This document shows positions 21,387-34,325 of a DNA stretch of 64,000 nucleotides, in pieces. The stretch lies in assembly GCF_021917145.1 (NCBI RefSeq), contig NC_061067.1, forward strand, positions 2,165,596 to 2,229,595, in the 5' to 3' direction. The notes beneath the pieces were generated by a model, which did not search any database, was not told where the DNA came from, and saw only the letters and a list, made by a program, of their open reading frames with translations. Position 1 is the stretch's first letter. Each line of letters begins with the position of its first letter. The translations under genes were made by a program, and so were the position numbers. The DNA comes from Hypomesus transpacificus (taxonomy: Eukaryota; Chordata; Actinopteri; Osmeriformes; Osmeridae).

Positions 21387-24283
21387 TCAGTAGATGAGGG
21401 CCTTGCTGTCTCCTCTGGGCTTCTTGATCTTGTCGTAGTTCTTGTCGATGATGTCAAACAGCACAGCCTGGACAGCAGCAGGAGAACAGCATCATGACAT
21501 CAGCAGCCTTTCATCTCACCCCAACTGCCTCGTCACCAAACGCATCAAACAGAGGAACACAGCAAGGGGCAGATCTGCCACCAGAAAGACTGAACAGGAG
21601 AAGGGCACCATCTGCTAGATGACTACAGGCAGATAGAACTACAGGCAGATAGAACTACAGGCAGATAGAACTACAGGCAGATTAATGACATCACTGAGTC
21701 ATGGGAAGTTTTGGTCCTCAAATAAAAGATCCTAAAATACCTCTGTAATACATTCTCCTGTGAAATCTATACAGTGGTGCCTAGTGAATTTAAATTAATT
21801 CCTTTCAATGAAATGTAATTCGATATTTTCTAATTGTTCAACGTTGCATCTGTTCAGTGTACTCAATTGAGTCCTTTGTTTGTGTAATGAGGGGCTCCTC
21901 CCCTGGTCACTGCTAACAGCTTTGCATGGCCACAACCTGCTGGAGGGGGGAGGAAGTACGAGGAGGGAAACAGGAAGTGACCCGGGCTTACGTATGTGTT
22001 ACGTATCTCCAGGACCACCACTCTCAGCTCACAGTACTGGGACTGGTCCAGCTCATGCACCAGCTGTCTGTAGTCTCCCTGGAGACCCCGGAACACAAGT
22101 CAGGCCAGCAGGTCTGGGTGTACATGTGTATACTGTACACACACACACGTATACTGTACAATTACACACACACACGCAGGAATACTGACCACGTGAGGTT
22201 GTTTGGATGCTTTGGCCACAGCATCGCCCCTCTCGCTGTAGTACCTAACCACACCAGAACACGTCAGCATATTCACACACACACACCAGATCATCAGTTA
22301 ACACCCGTGTTCTCAGTATCACATCTTACTTGGAGATCTGCGTCTGGAATCCCTCGATCTTGGTACGAGTGTTGGTCAGAAGTTCAAACACCTTCTCCTG
22401 TGGAGCCACATGTAGGAATACTGGATCAGAGGTGTGCAGTTCAACAGTGTTATGGTAGTCAGGGTCACGTATCCTAACAGCTCACCTGTACAGCCACGCC
22501 AAAGTTGTTTCCATCCTCGATCTTGGGAATCTGGAGCTGAACCCACATGGATACCTGGGAGCACAGGGACACAAAAATACACTTAAATATGACTCATATC
22601 CTTTCACGATTTACTCTCTGCAGCGAGGTAAACAACTGACTGTGTTGAGCTTCTCCTTGAGGGTCTGGATCTGAGGTTTGATCTCCTTCAGCAGACGCTC
22701 CACCCTCTCATTACAGGCGATTGGGCCGCAGGGAGGACCTGGCAGAAGACCACAACCCTGTCTTTATGTCCAATATAATGTAGCACTTCTGTAATGCAGC
22801 AGCTTACTACTTAACAGACTCCACACAATCCCTGCTGTAAGGCCATCAACAATGGCTTTTATACATCGTTGAACACCCCCACCCTTTTCCCAATATAAAT
22901 CACTGCCTCACTGTTAGACAGAGATCCCCCCCCCCCTGACAGAGATCACATGACAGTGAGAACAGGGGTAGCCTTGTGCCACTTACACAAAAACAAAATA
23001 CATAAGATGGATATTAGGATTGTTGTACAGCAGCAGAAGCGTGGTACCACCATGTTCCCCCTCTCACCTGCATCCTCCTCCTCCTTGTCCTCCTTGTCCT
23101 CCTTGCCCTTCTTGCCCTCCTTGGCTTCCTTCTGCAGGATCCAGAGAAGAGGGTCAGTACAGGGCCTCTGGCTGGAGGCTTACACTAGAGCATGGATAGG
23201 AGGGTGTGTGTGTGTGGGGGGGGGGGGGAGGGTGGTGTATGTGGGGGGGAGGGTGTGTGTAGGGGGGGGGGGGGGGGGGGGGGAGGGTGTGTGTGGGGGG
23301 AGGGTGTGTGTGTGTGTGGGGGGGGAGGGTGGTGTATGTGGGGGGGAGGGTGTGTGTAGGGGGGGGGAGGGTGTGTGTGGGGGGAGGGTGTGTGTGTGTG
23401 TGGGGGGGGGGGGGGGTGTGTGTGGTGTCTCCACCTCCTCCTTCCTCTTCCTCTTGGCCTCCTCCTTCACAGGGTCAGGGATGGGGATGTCCAGAGGAGC
23501 CTTCAAGGTCACCAGGTTATCCAGGCTCAGCGAGCTCTGAAGAACATCCACACCAACATCACAATATCATAAACAGCCTGACTTCATGTCTCCTGTGAGT
23601 CTTGAGCGCTTGTGTTCCTGCCGCTGGAGCGTCAGGTGTCTGTCTGCCTTCTTACCTTCAGCTGCATCTCCATCTCTACAATCTGTCTGCTGTCTTACCT
23701 TCAGCAGCATCTCCATCTCTACAATCTGTCTGCCTTCTTACCTTCAGCAGCATCTCCATCTCTACAATCTTCTGAGGGAAGAAGCCTGTAAGCAGGGCCT
23801 CAGCCTGTATGACACAGGGGACAGATGTGTTTCCTAAATATGAAAAGCTCGTAGTTATGCATGATGAAGTGCTTAAGTTGTTCAAACTGGCTATGTACCT
23901 CCTTGGTAAGTTGCTTGCAGAAGTCATCGACCTGTAGTGTGGTATTTGGAGAGGAGGAGAGTGATCACTGTATCACTGATATCTCACTTACAGACACCCA
24001 ACTCTGACTGTGTCCGAGTTGTCTGACAGGTAGTTTCACTCCACTGCGGGTCAGACGGGTCGAGTTCCATCTGGTGATCTCATGGCCTAACACTTTACTA
24101 TCAGTTAACTTAACACACGGGGAACTATGCTCCTAAAACGCTGCCTAGGCAGACTATGCTGTCTTGGTATCCATCTCGGCTGTCGATAATTTCATTTAGT
24201 TACTTTGAAGTGAATTTAAAAGAAGACAACGTCGCTATTCTTACCTGTTTCTTCGACTCCGGGCGGATGTCTATGGATGTCAT
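21387..24283 (-). CDS. psme1: Proteasome activator complex subunit 1 (PA28 alpha)
   Basis: Subunit of the 11S/PA28 ring that caps the 20S proteasome and aids production of MHC class I peptides. Eleven exons (plus coordinates, read right to left): 24245-24283, 23899-23931, 23742-23804, 23435-23536, 23068-23131, 22641-22738, 22486-22554, 22330-22397, 22190-22244, 21992-22078, 21387-21467. Together they give 252 residues (human PSME1 249). The protein starts MTSIDIRPESKKQ, then TLKAPLDIPIPDPVKEE, a Lys/Glu-rich linker (KEGKKGKEDKEDKEEED), GPPCGPIACNERVERLL, IPKIEDGNNFGVAVQEKVFE, YYSERGDAVAKASKQPHV, GDYRQLVHELD and the C-terminus KKPRGDSKALIY. The KKPRG..K..IY tail and the Lys/Glu linker identify the alpha rather than the beta subunit (psme2). 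The exon 3 end with its donor is present three times. Confidence 0.95.
21619..21684. repeat. 16-bp tandem repeat in psme1 intron 10
   Basis: About four copies of CTACAGGCAGATAGAA. Confidence 0.85.
23199..23434. repeat. GT/G-rich repeat abutting psme1 exon 4 donor
   Basis: GGAGGGTGTGTGTG units with long G-runs, read as CA/C-rich on the transcribed strand, starting right after the exon 4 splice donor (minus strand). Confidence 0.85.
23651..23780 (-). repeat. 43-bp repeat of psme1 exon 3 end plus donor, three copies
   Basis: On the minus strand each copy reads ATTGTAGAGATGGAGATG, then CTGCTGAAG (CAGCTGAAG in the last copy), then GTAAGA. Donors sit at 23741, 23698 and 23655, spaced exactly 43 bp. 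Confidence 0.95.
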
Positions 24284-27200
24284 CGTCTCTTTTAATGAAA
24301 AGGGAAATCACTTTGTTGTGTACAAGTTGTGTACACAATTAGACATTGTCACAACAATATCGTGCAAATACACAAAACAGTGTGAGAAATTAGTGGTTTA
24401 CCTGTTAATTGTGAATGATGCACAGCACGGAAAAGCAGTCGTTGTTAGTCAGCATTAAAAACTGAAAATGAAAGTAGGGATATTTCCGTACTTTCCAAGT
24501 TGGCACGGGGTTCGCGTTCATCATGTGGCATTGTGGGACTTGAAGTTTCTGAGGCTTAAAATCATTGGCAGATGTTTCAGTGTGATACATTTACCAGACA
24601 AATAAATCAGTGCAAATTATTCTCAGTTACACTGGGTGTTAAAAGTAAAATAACTTCGATACGTTGACCTATGTTCTGCGGTTCCTAGTGTGTCCGCTAC
24701 GGAATGCGCTTCCATCAACTTCTGAACGTAGTGTATTGAACCTGAAACATCCTCGTACAATTTAACCGCTATTCGCGTCAAAGGTTTGATAAGTTGAAAC
24801 ATCTCACTGGTGAATTAACTAGATTATGCATTTGGTTTCTTATTGCTTTTAATCGGTATCACATATACCATACTTAAACAAACTAGTAGACTTTCCTCAT
24901 GGTGAGTGTAGGCCTAGAAATTGAAAAAACATTTTATAACAATATTCTAGTATCGCGTTCACTATTAATGCACTTGCATACGTAGTGTTAGGCAGTGACG
25001 ATGTCGGCACACGAGACCCTCACTGTCAACAGAGCAGGGAGAACAGGAACCTGGTGTTTGTGCTACTCTGTAACTGAGAGTTAATAATTTTCCAATCAGC
25101 TGCAATAGTATAGCCTACTCAGACAGTAAATGCCTAACTAATTTAATCTGAAATTAAATGAAATGTCTGACCATATCTCAAATTGTTAAATTGGCTGAGT
25201 ATTGTTGAACCATAAAAAATTGCATTTGAGAAAATGCTGAGTACGAGCATTGCATGTATCTTCTAACACATGTTGAACAGTATTTATTAGTGACATCAGG
25301 CTCATAGAGCGGTGGTTATCTGCCTCATCATTTATAACCATCTAGGTGTTTGCTAATATTGTGAGCAATTAATTGTTCCTTTGCTTTGTGCTTGTATGTC
25401 ATTAAAATATGTCAGAGTTACATGCAATAAATTACAATAAATTGTGGACTTTGTTTTTGGACTTTGGATTTAATCCAAAGGGTGAAAGCTGAAGTGTTTG
25501 TAAGGCCATTAATTATTGATTTAAGTGATGAGAGTGAGAGATCTAGAAAGTTGTTTTCCAGCATTTCAAACTTGTTTGTGAAAGACTCAGTGCAAAGGTC
25601 TGAAAGTCTGTGGAGCCGAAGGGAGGGTGGGGAGGGTGGGTGAGGAGGGAGAGGGGAGGGTGGGTGGGTGGGGGAGGAGGGAGAGGGGGGGGGGGGTGGG
25701 TGGGGGAGGGGGGGGAAGAGAGAGGGGAGGGAAAGGGTAGGGTGGGAGAGGAGGAGGAGTGGTGAGAATGGGGAGAGGATGTCAGAAAAGGATCTCCCTC
25801 CCTTTGGCAAACTTTATATGGTATCAAATTCACAACTGAAACTCTTATGCAAAATTGAAATCACGTTATTCACAGTAACAAATTGTCCTGGTCTCTGTAG
25901 GGTTGAAGCGTAAAGCCTAGTTGAGCATGTCTGTTGAACAGATCCTAGTCTTAGTACAGCAGCAGCAGCAACGTCACATACCACTCCAGTAGACAGAGCA
26001 GCCAGTGAAACCAGAAGGAGGGTGTGTTCTCCCGGTTCATATCTTGCTTTTGCCTTCGACAGCATTCGTATCTCTTTTATACAGAAGAATTGCATCTGTA
26101 GGCTTGGAGGCGTGTGTGTTCTCACTGTGCAAGAAACCTGTTTCTGAAGTAGAATTGAGTGTGTGTGTTCCCAGACTGTGTAGAGGTAAGAGTCTGAAGT
26201 CAAGTCTGCTCTGATTATTAATCTCTCAGTTTCCCAACATCCTAACTCAGTCTCAACCCCCCCCCCCCCCTACACACACACACACGCACACACACATACA
26301 TGTTCACATACACTCCCACCCTCTCTTCATCCTGTTTACTATTTCTCCCAAGTTAATGTTTCTTCTTGACCTGAATGTCGTCGACCTAACCCTACCACCT
26401 ATACACCCACCCCCCTGACAGGCTCGTGTTAACCACAACAGACCCACATGACAATTCGTTTTTTTTGTGCATTTTCAAAAATTATATATATATTTTTTAC
26501 AACGCATCAACAATATTGCCTGCTAGCTAATTGGTCCAATTAGGCCAGTTCTGAGTAGACAACTGAAACTGCCTATATCCTTCCGCAGTACTATTTTTTC
26601 AATGACTTTGCGTTTTTATTTTGCTGACTCTGCTCAGCTTTTCACAACACACTCGTACTGAGCTTTCAACTGACGAGGTCCATTGCCAATTTCTCAGCTT
26701 CTCTAGCCCGTTCATTGCAACCCTTTAAAAACTGTCTCACTGTTCCGCGTATTTAGCTGCTGATACAGGAACTTCGAACTTGCATCATCCAGCCGGGTCG
26801 AGTTTGCCCGTGTCTGGATCATGAGGAAACTTGGTTGTATGAAGTAGTACTCCGTGTCTTCCGTGTCTCGCGTGTTTTAAAAGAACGCAAATTATTTAAA
26901 ATGAACGCTCGCGGATTTTGTCAATGCTTGAACGAGATTACATCAATTTAAGTTATCGTAGTTTTCGTACTTAGACTGCGTTTGAGTCTCAGATTATACA
27001 TTTCGTCCAGAGGCACATCTGCTTACATTGCACGAAGTATGTTTTATCAGTAGATAATTGAGCTACGACACATTTAACCTGTGTCAAGGTGTGCGTGCAT
27101 GTTTGCGCCTGTGAACGTACACGTGTTACTAAGGGCAAGGTTCTCTCGTTAGGTCTCTCTACCTCAGCATTCACACTGCTATCTGACCGATCCGATATGA

Positions 27201-27300
27201 GATGTGATTGGTTCTGAAGTACACAAGACCACTTTCTGCTACTAGATCTTTTGGGAGTTTGTGAAACTTAATTCACTGCCACAGTTTGTGTTACAACAAG
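24284..27300. promoter_or_regulatory. Intergenic 5' region between psme1 and pck2
   Basis: A 3-kb stretch between divergently read psme1 (-) and pck2 (+). Contains a purine/G-rich tract at 25619-25770, CA repeats near 26275-26300 and otherwise unique AT-rich DNA. It should hold both promoters. No gene or clear transposon recognised. Confidence 0.4.
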
Positions 27301-30300
27301 ATGTCGTGTCTCATTCTCGGAGTTTTCAAACGGTGAGTATTTTCTTATTTCAGTCATATTTAGAGTGCACTATAAGATGTGCTTTCTGACCCGGATAACT
27401 ATTTATAGTACTCCGGAACTACGGGGTACATAGTGTTCTATAGTTAACTTGACTACTGGTCGCGTTGCAACATTTCAACCCATTGATTGTGTTGTAGCCA
27501 ATTATGCATGCACAATATTTGCAATAAGTGGAAACAAATGTCAACCGAATCAGACTCTTTTGAATACGACGACAAATTGTTTTTGCAATCTACGCAAGAT
27601 TATGGCAATTGGCTCGTATCCTAGATAAACATCCTTATAGTATTATGACAACAACCACATTAAACACACCCTACAGGTTTAATAAGTTGTTTTTTTTCTT
27701 TACGTCAATAAGTGCCATGTTGACATAAAAATGTATTCCGAATCATATCCTAGTAGCATTCAATTCTCTGAATTCCTCCCCCCCCCCAGGCTATCTGACC
27801 ATGTTGCACAAAGTAGGCTAAATGTGAGCAGCCTTGCATCATGTTGTGTTTACAGCTCGTCATTTGTGTGCGGTGTTCGCAACTCTGTCTGAATTAACTG
27901 TCCTCCCTGCATGTTTAAACCAGGATTCAGGCGACCCAACGTGATGCATGCCTGTGTTACGTGCGTGTAGTGCCCTCAGGGTTCTGCACAGACCTCAGGA
28001 ACTGTTATCCGATAACTGGTAGGGGGAGTGTGGGTGGAACTGCTTGTGGTTCCCGATGATTGGTTGACTTTTTCTGGAGGGGTGTTGGATTGGGAAATGG
28101 AACCGTGCAAAGCTCAACTAGTATCATGGGAGGAAGAGGGGGGCAGAGGGTGGAAGAGGGGGGGAGAGGGTGGAGGAGGGGGGGGGGGGGGGGAGGGGAG
28201 TGGGAGGGGAGTGATCTCTGTTCCATTGTGCTCATCTGTTTCAGTCAGTGATCCAATGGGAGAAAATGCTCAAATCTGTGAGTTAGTTACACAGAGAAGA
28301 TATCCATGAGGAGGGAGGGGTTTAGACTCAGCTTGACTTTAATCTCTGCTGCTCACACAACCAGAGTCTGTCAGGGGGGGGATGGGGGGGTTGCCAGGGG
28401 AGGAAGAGAGGTTAAAGGTCAAACGGGCAGCCATGTCTTGAAGCTTCAGAACAAATTGTCGTTGATGTCCAGTCTCACTCTGTACAGCAGGCCTCCTGTT
28501 GCAGATAATACATAGCAGTTAACAAGCAGCAGCTTGTGGGTCATTAAGGGTGGCTTCAGTAAGGTGCTCCTTTAAGGATGTATGCCAAATTCAGATTTTA
28601 ACCTCCTTAAAGTGTCTTGAACAAAGGTCTTTCTTTCTCTGTGTGTGAAGCAGTGGTCAGTGGCCTCATGTCTGAGCTCTGGTGCTGTTGGCATGATGGC
28701 ATGTTGGCATGTTGGCATGATGCCTGCTTTATCAGCACGTAGTTATCTTCTCTGCATGTGCTTGTTGGCCTCTGCCCTCTAGACCCTATCCTTAAGAGAG
28801 AGGGGGAGAGAGAGAAAGAGAGAGAGAGAGAGTGTGGGTGTGTGTGTGTGAGAACTTTAATGACTCTGTGCTGCTAGTTTGGACTGCATGTGCCCTCTGT
28901 CAGAGAGACTCTCAACTGAAGTAGAAATGTGTGATTCAAATTAGCCAGTGGACCCAAAACCACCAGTTAAAAATGTGAGTCAGATTATACAGCAGATCCC
29001 GTGGAGTCCAAATTGAATTTGTAGAAAAAAAATTGAAAATCGAATCAATCCAAGTTGGGTGGACTGGAGAGTAAGGACTGTCAGCTCATCCTGTCTGGTG
29101 TTTCCAGAGAGAGGTTTCTCTCTGTTTAACAGCTGTCTGACCCGCCATCTTCCTGGCTCGACACCAGAGACGGCTTGGAGGTGATCCTGGTGTTTCACCA
29201 AGAAGGGGCCCTCTGTCACCATGAATGAATGAGGGAGCTGATAAAAGTTCCCCTTAAACTGCATGTCATGGGGGTCCAAATCTAAAAACATGAACCCAAA
29301 CTGGAGGACAGCAGGGATGGGGTGCCACCACACAGAGGCAGATCACATGTATCTGTGTAAAAATCCAGTTTTTATCACCTTGAGTGTCGTCACCCTAACC
29401 TCCTTTGTGTTCCCCAGGCGAGGCTGTGTGGGGGCGGGGATGGGGGTCCGCTCCCTGGCCTCAGTGCCCTCCCTGCCCTCCGCCGTGGCTGACTTTGTAA
29501 AGGGGGCGGTGGCCGAGTGCCAGCCCGCCCGCGTGCATGTGGTGACGGGCACGGCCGAGGAGGCGTCCGGCGTCCTGGCCGGGCTGGAGAAGGACGGCAT
29601 GGTGAAGAGGCTGCCCAAGTACCACAACTGGTGAGGACTGCGCCACGCCCTGCCCCCAGAGCCACGCCCTGCCCCCAGAGCCACGCCCTGCCCCCAGAGC
29701 CACGCCCTGCCCCCAGAGCCACGCCCTGCCCCCAGAGCCACGCCCTGCCCCCAGAGCCACGCCCTGCCCCCAGAGCCACGCCCTGCCCCCAGAGCCACGC
29801 CCTGCCCCCAGAGCCACGCCCTGCCCTGCCCAGCAAGACATCCAGGTTGTAAAGATTAGATTGACTTGTTTGACCTTTCACCCCTGCCCAGCTGGCTGGC
29901 AAGGACCGATCCCAAGGACGTGGCGAGGGTGGAGAGTAAGACGGTGATCGTGACCCAGCGTCAGTGGGACACGGTGCCCATCCCCAGCCCCGGAGCCAAG
30001 AGCCAGCTGGGCAGCTGGCTGAGCGAGGAGGACTTCCAGAAGGCCCGGCAGGAACGCTTCCCTGGCTGCATGGCTGGTAAGGCTGGATCTCTGTCTCTCT
30101 CTGCCTCTGTCCGTTTCTGACGGAAGTATGTGGCCCAACGTTTCTCCATACCTCCCCTACCCTAAAAGCCCTGGGGTGACGGGCTCGGGAGAGGGTCTGG
30201 TTTGACACCACTGCTCTTCCATGGGAGAGATGCCCTGTAGTTCTGGATTCACTTAGACAGCAGGTGCTAAGTAACAGTTCTGTGTGTCTCTGCTTGTGTC

Positions 30301-33245
30301 CTCCGCCAGGGCGTACGATGTACGTCATCCCGTTCAGCATGGGTCCTGTCGGCTCGTCTCTGTCCAAGATGGGCGTGCAGGTGACTGACTCCCCCTACGT
30401 GGTGGCCAGCATGGGCATCATGACCCGCATGGGCACGCCCGTCATGGAGAAGCTGGCGGAGGGGGCGGAGTTTGTACGCTGCCAGCACTCTCTGGGGCAA
30501 CCCCTGCCTCTGAAAGGTACTGCTCACCTCTTTCTGGGTGGGGTATCATCAGCTATTGGTGTGGTGTGTGTGTGTGTGTGTGTGGTCCTGGGAGGATCCT
30601 GTATGGCTCCCTGACCTGGGCGTTCACCAACCTCTCCCCCCAGCCCCCCTGGTGAGCTCCTGGCCGTGTAACCCAGAGAAAGTGCTCATCTCCCACCTGC
30701 CAGACAGCCGGCAGATCCTGTCCTTCGGCAGCGGCTACGGGGGAAACTCCTTGCTGGGGAAGAAGTGCTTCGCCCTGCGCATCGCCTCCCGCATTGCCAA
30801 GGACGAGGGCTGGCTGGCCGAGCACATGCTGGTGGGTGTGACGGGGGGCAGACTGTGACTTGGAGATGAGCACTCTCTGTTTCTTGACCTTCCTGCTTCT
30901 CCCTCCTCCAGATCCTGGGCATCACCAGCCCCCAGGGGGAGAAGCGCTACGTGGCGGCAGCGTTCCCCAGTGCCTGTGGAAAGACCAACCTGGCCATGAT
31001 GAAGCCTGCCATGCCGGGGTGGAAGGTGGAGTGTGTGGGCGACGACATTGCCTGGATGAAGTTCGACAGCCAGGGTATGGAGACTCTTATTCACACACAC
31101 ACAAATATGCGCCAAAAGTAACTCTCACTCACAAAAAGTGAGTACCCAGTCTGTTTCAGACTGGGTATTAGTACCTGGGGCCTTGCAGTTTGTCCTGCGA
31201 GAGTCAGCAGTTGGACACCAGTGGTTATGCGTGTCACTGCTCTGCAGGGAAGCTGAGGGCCATAAACCCAGAAAATGGCTTCTTTGGCGTGGCGCCCGGA
31301 ACCTCCATGAAGACCAACCCCCACGCCATGGCAACCATCGCCAAGAACACCGTGTTCACCAACGTGGGCGAGACCAGCGACGGGGGGGTGTGGTGGGAGG
31401 GTCTAGAGACCCCAGCAGAGGGCGTGTCGCTGATGGACTGGCACGGCAAATCCTGGACGCCCGGTGAGCTACGAGGGGAGAAACAACGCCACTTGGTGGC
31501 AGGGGACATGTGACGTTATTAGTTCTGTTGGAGTATTTCTGTGCAGTTTAATTGCCCGCAACCTTGCACTGCTGCTAGAATAGCAGTGTTTATATCACGG
31601 CGTTCAGGTGTGGTGTGTTCTGTCTCATCACTCCTCCCCTCCTGCTCCTCCTCTCCCAGGTGACTCCACCCTTTGTGCCCACCCCAACTCCAGGTTCTGC
31701 ACCCCGGCCGCCCAGTGCCCCATCATCGACCCCCAGTGGGAGAGCGAGGAGGGGGTGCCCATTGATGCTATCATCTTCGGAGGCAGGAGACCAGAGGGTG
31801 AGGATGACTCTCCTCTTCCGCTCCCCTAAAAATGACCAAATATATAAAATGATGCTTTATATTCCCCCCCAAAAAGAGAGCGCTGTTTTCACCGTGGCGT
31901 TGCCCTTGTTATTTACACCTCCTTGCCTGAGTACACTGGATCCTCTGTGTCGATGAGGACACTGGATCCTCTGTGTCGATGAGGACACTGGATCCTCTGT
32001 GTCGATGAGGACACTGGATCCTCTGTGTCGATGAGGATACTGGATCCTCTGTGTCGATGAGGACACTGGATCCCCTGTGTCGATGAGGACACTGGATCCT
32101 CTGTGTTGATGAGGACACTGGATCCTCTGTGTTGATGAGGACACTGGATCCACTGTGTTGATGAGGACACTGGATCCTCTGTGTCGATGAGTACACTGGC
32201 AGCGACTGAATTTGCTTGTGAGTGGCCCCGTGTGGTGTTGCATAAACTGTGCTAGCTGTGTTATGCTAGCTAGTTTAGTTTTGACTGGAAACACACTTGA
32301 CTCTACTCGTCCACAAATGCCCTAATAAATGCATGGAATAGGGTTGGCTTCTCCTGCTAGGTTACCTTTTCACGGTGCCAGGTAACTCACACTGCCAGGC
32401 CTTCCACGTGACGTCCGTTGAAAGTGAATCGGAGGCCAAATGTTGGCCAAAAAGTCCTAGGGGAAACACTGAAGGTCTTCTTCTATTGTTACATGTTAGG
32501 ATAGCTAATAGGATCGGCAACAATGTCACTGTGGCCCCCCTGGCCCGACCCCTGTTAATGCCTGACCTCTGACCCCTGTTCTGCTGTCCCAGGAGTCCCT
32601 CTGGTGTACGAGGCCTTCAACTGGCGCCACGGGGTGTTTGTGGGAGCAGCCATGAGATCTGAGTCCACAGCAGCAGCTGAACACAAAGGTACTGACTCTT
32701 TCACATGCATCTGATCTTATAAAATGATGCAAAATGCTTTTCAAGGAAAATAAACATTTGTTTGTTCGATACCAGGGAAGGCCATCATGCACGACCCCTT
32801 CGCCATGCGGCCGTTCTTCGGCTACAACTTTGGAGACTACCTGGCCCACTGGCTGAGCATGGAGACGCGTCGGGGGCCCACCCAGCTGCCCAAGATCTTC
32901 CACGTCAACTGGTTCAGGAAAGACCCGGCGTCCGGATCCTTCCTCTGGCCCGGCTTTGGGGAGAACGCCCGCGTGCTGGAGTGGATCTTCAGGCGCTGCG
33001 GGCGCGAGCGGGAGGACGAGGCAGCCCGGAGGAGCATGGTGGGCTGGCTGCCCCAGGACGGCTCCATCAACGTCCAGGGCCTGGCTGGGGACGTGGATAT
33101 GGCCGCCCTCTTCGACCTGCCCAAGGCATTCTGGGAGAAGGAGACCCAGGAGCTGAGGGCGTATTTCAGCCAGCAGGTGGGGGCGGACCTGCCCCAGCAG
33201 GTGGGGGCGGAGCTGGACGCGCTGGAGAAGAGGGTGAGGAACTGA
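27301..33245 (+). CDS. pck2: Phosphoenolpyruvate carboxykinase (GTP), mitochondrial
   Basis: Converts oxaloacetate plus GTP to phosphoenolpyruvate, GDP and CO2; the mitochondrial isoform feeds gluconeogenesis and serine/glycerol synthesis. Ten exons: 27301-27332, 29418-29630, 29892-30076, 30310-30516, 30644-30831, 30912-31074, 31248-31463, 31660-31797, 32593-32688, 32776-33245. Product 635 residues (human PCK2 640). The first exon ([11 protein letters not shown]) and the start of exon 2 ([13 protein letters not shown]) are basic and hydrophobic without acids, fitting a mitochondrial presequence. Catalytic landmarks are [53 protein letters not shown], the P-loop [58 protein letters not shown] and [17 protein letters not shown]. 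Linkage to dcaf11, fitm1 and psme1 matches human PCK2, not PCK1. All exon phases close. Confidence 0.95.
27333..29417 (+). other. pck2 intron 1
   Basis: A 2.1-kb first intron. It has GA/G-rich stretches (28130-28215, 28370-28410) and a GA plus GT microsatellite near 28795-28852. No recognisable transposon or nested gene. Confidence 0.6.
29641..29830. repeat. 19-bp minisatellite in pck2 intron 2
   Basis: About ten copies of CCACGCCCTGCCCCCAGAG, starting 10 bp after the exon 2 donor. Every unit ends in a pyrimidine tract plus CAG, so it mimics a 3' splice site. Confidence 0.95.
31928..32200. repeat. 26-bp minisatellite in pck2 intron 8
   Basis: About ten copies of a 26-bp unit containing ACACTGGATCCTCTGTGTCG, with BamHI-type GGATCC cores and a few point variants. 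Confidence 0.93.
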
Positions 33246-33670
33246 CCAGGAAGGAAGGATGAAGAGGTAACAAGCGAAATGATGGACGTTACACTACAGT
33301 GATGCTAACATGAGGGGATGGGTGGGTGGGGGGGGTAAACTCAGGGCAGTCTTGGGAGGATACATGGAGATGTAAACTAAAGGTTGGAGATGTAGAGGAG
33401 GTAGAATGATCTGAAGGGTTTCTCACTGCCTGATGCTTCCGGGTCACTGGGGTGTGAGATGAGGAAGGGCGTCGTGGCTGTGGGGGAACAGTGACGAGTC
33501 GTAGTGCCTTACTGACATTCTGCAACCAAGCTGAACGCTTGGATGTTTACCAGCTGCACCCCAAAGAATCACGTCTGACCTGATGAAGTTTGTTTGGTAG
33601 AAGAAGGCATGAACACTTTACTGTATTCAGGTCATTTCTCCTGAATGCTAATGCTGGCTTTATGTTCAAG

Positions 33671-33676
33671 AATAAA
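33671..33676 (+). terminator. Polyadenylation signal candidate of pck2
   Basis: AATAAA 425 bp after the stop codon; a second (CAATAAAAG) lies near 33810. Confidence 0.5.
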
Positions 33677-34325
33677 CGTATCCTATTAGCTCAGGGAAAC
33701 ATTGTAAAGGAATGCCTTCGGGAAACAGGATGATTTGCAAGGTTGCCACTTTTATATTATTCTGAATTAAAAAGCATGAATGTTTACACCATATGTCACA
33801 TTTTGGACCAATAAAAGCAAGAGATTTGAAAAATGAACGTGAAAGTGTTTGAGTGCAATGAATAAATAACTTTAAATTAATCTCCAGTGTTCTACAAAAC
33901 CTCCTGTGTCTACTGTTAACATAGCTATGTAAAGTACATAATACATAAACTAAACATTGCTGACTTTTCTGGAGGCTAAATGTAAAATCAGTGTTGACCA
34001 CTAGATGGACATCAGTGCATCACTAGTACATCAAAAGGAAGGTTTGTTGGAAAGGCTTCAAGTTACTAAAATACCCAACATGCTAGTGTAAAAGGAGACT
34101 GACATTGATATTGTTTCCTAAAATTATACTAGTTTAATTCAAAACAAAACAAAAATCTGATTGCGAGGAGCACTTCAGACACTGACGGACTAGAACCCAA
34201 TTCAACTCAAAAGAACAAGTCAAAATACTTATATTTAAACATCCCCAAGGATGAGATGTTAAAGAAAAGGTTTATGTTGGCCTAATTAAGAAAATAATTG
34301 ACTTAAGAGGAGACATGGCAAATGC
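33677..34325. other. Convergent 3' region of pck2 and the Siglec-like gene
   Basis: AT-rich sequence with no recognised gene; 3' UTRs of both neighbours are expected here. Confidence 0.45.

Noticed and set aside
29461-29841. Open frame of [19 protein letters not shown] repeats antisense to pck2
   Set aside because: Translation of the 19-bp minisatellite; not a gene.
33171-33216. 24-bp near-duplicate coding unit [15 protein letters not shown] with CAGGTG at the end of pck2
   Set aside because: The family has the same length at this point (EQVNQDLPKEVLAEL in human), so it is not an inserted repeat; probably chance or local homogenisation.
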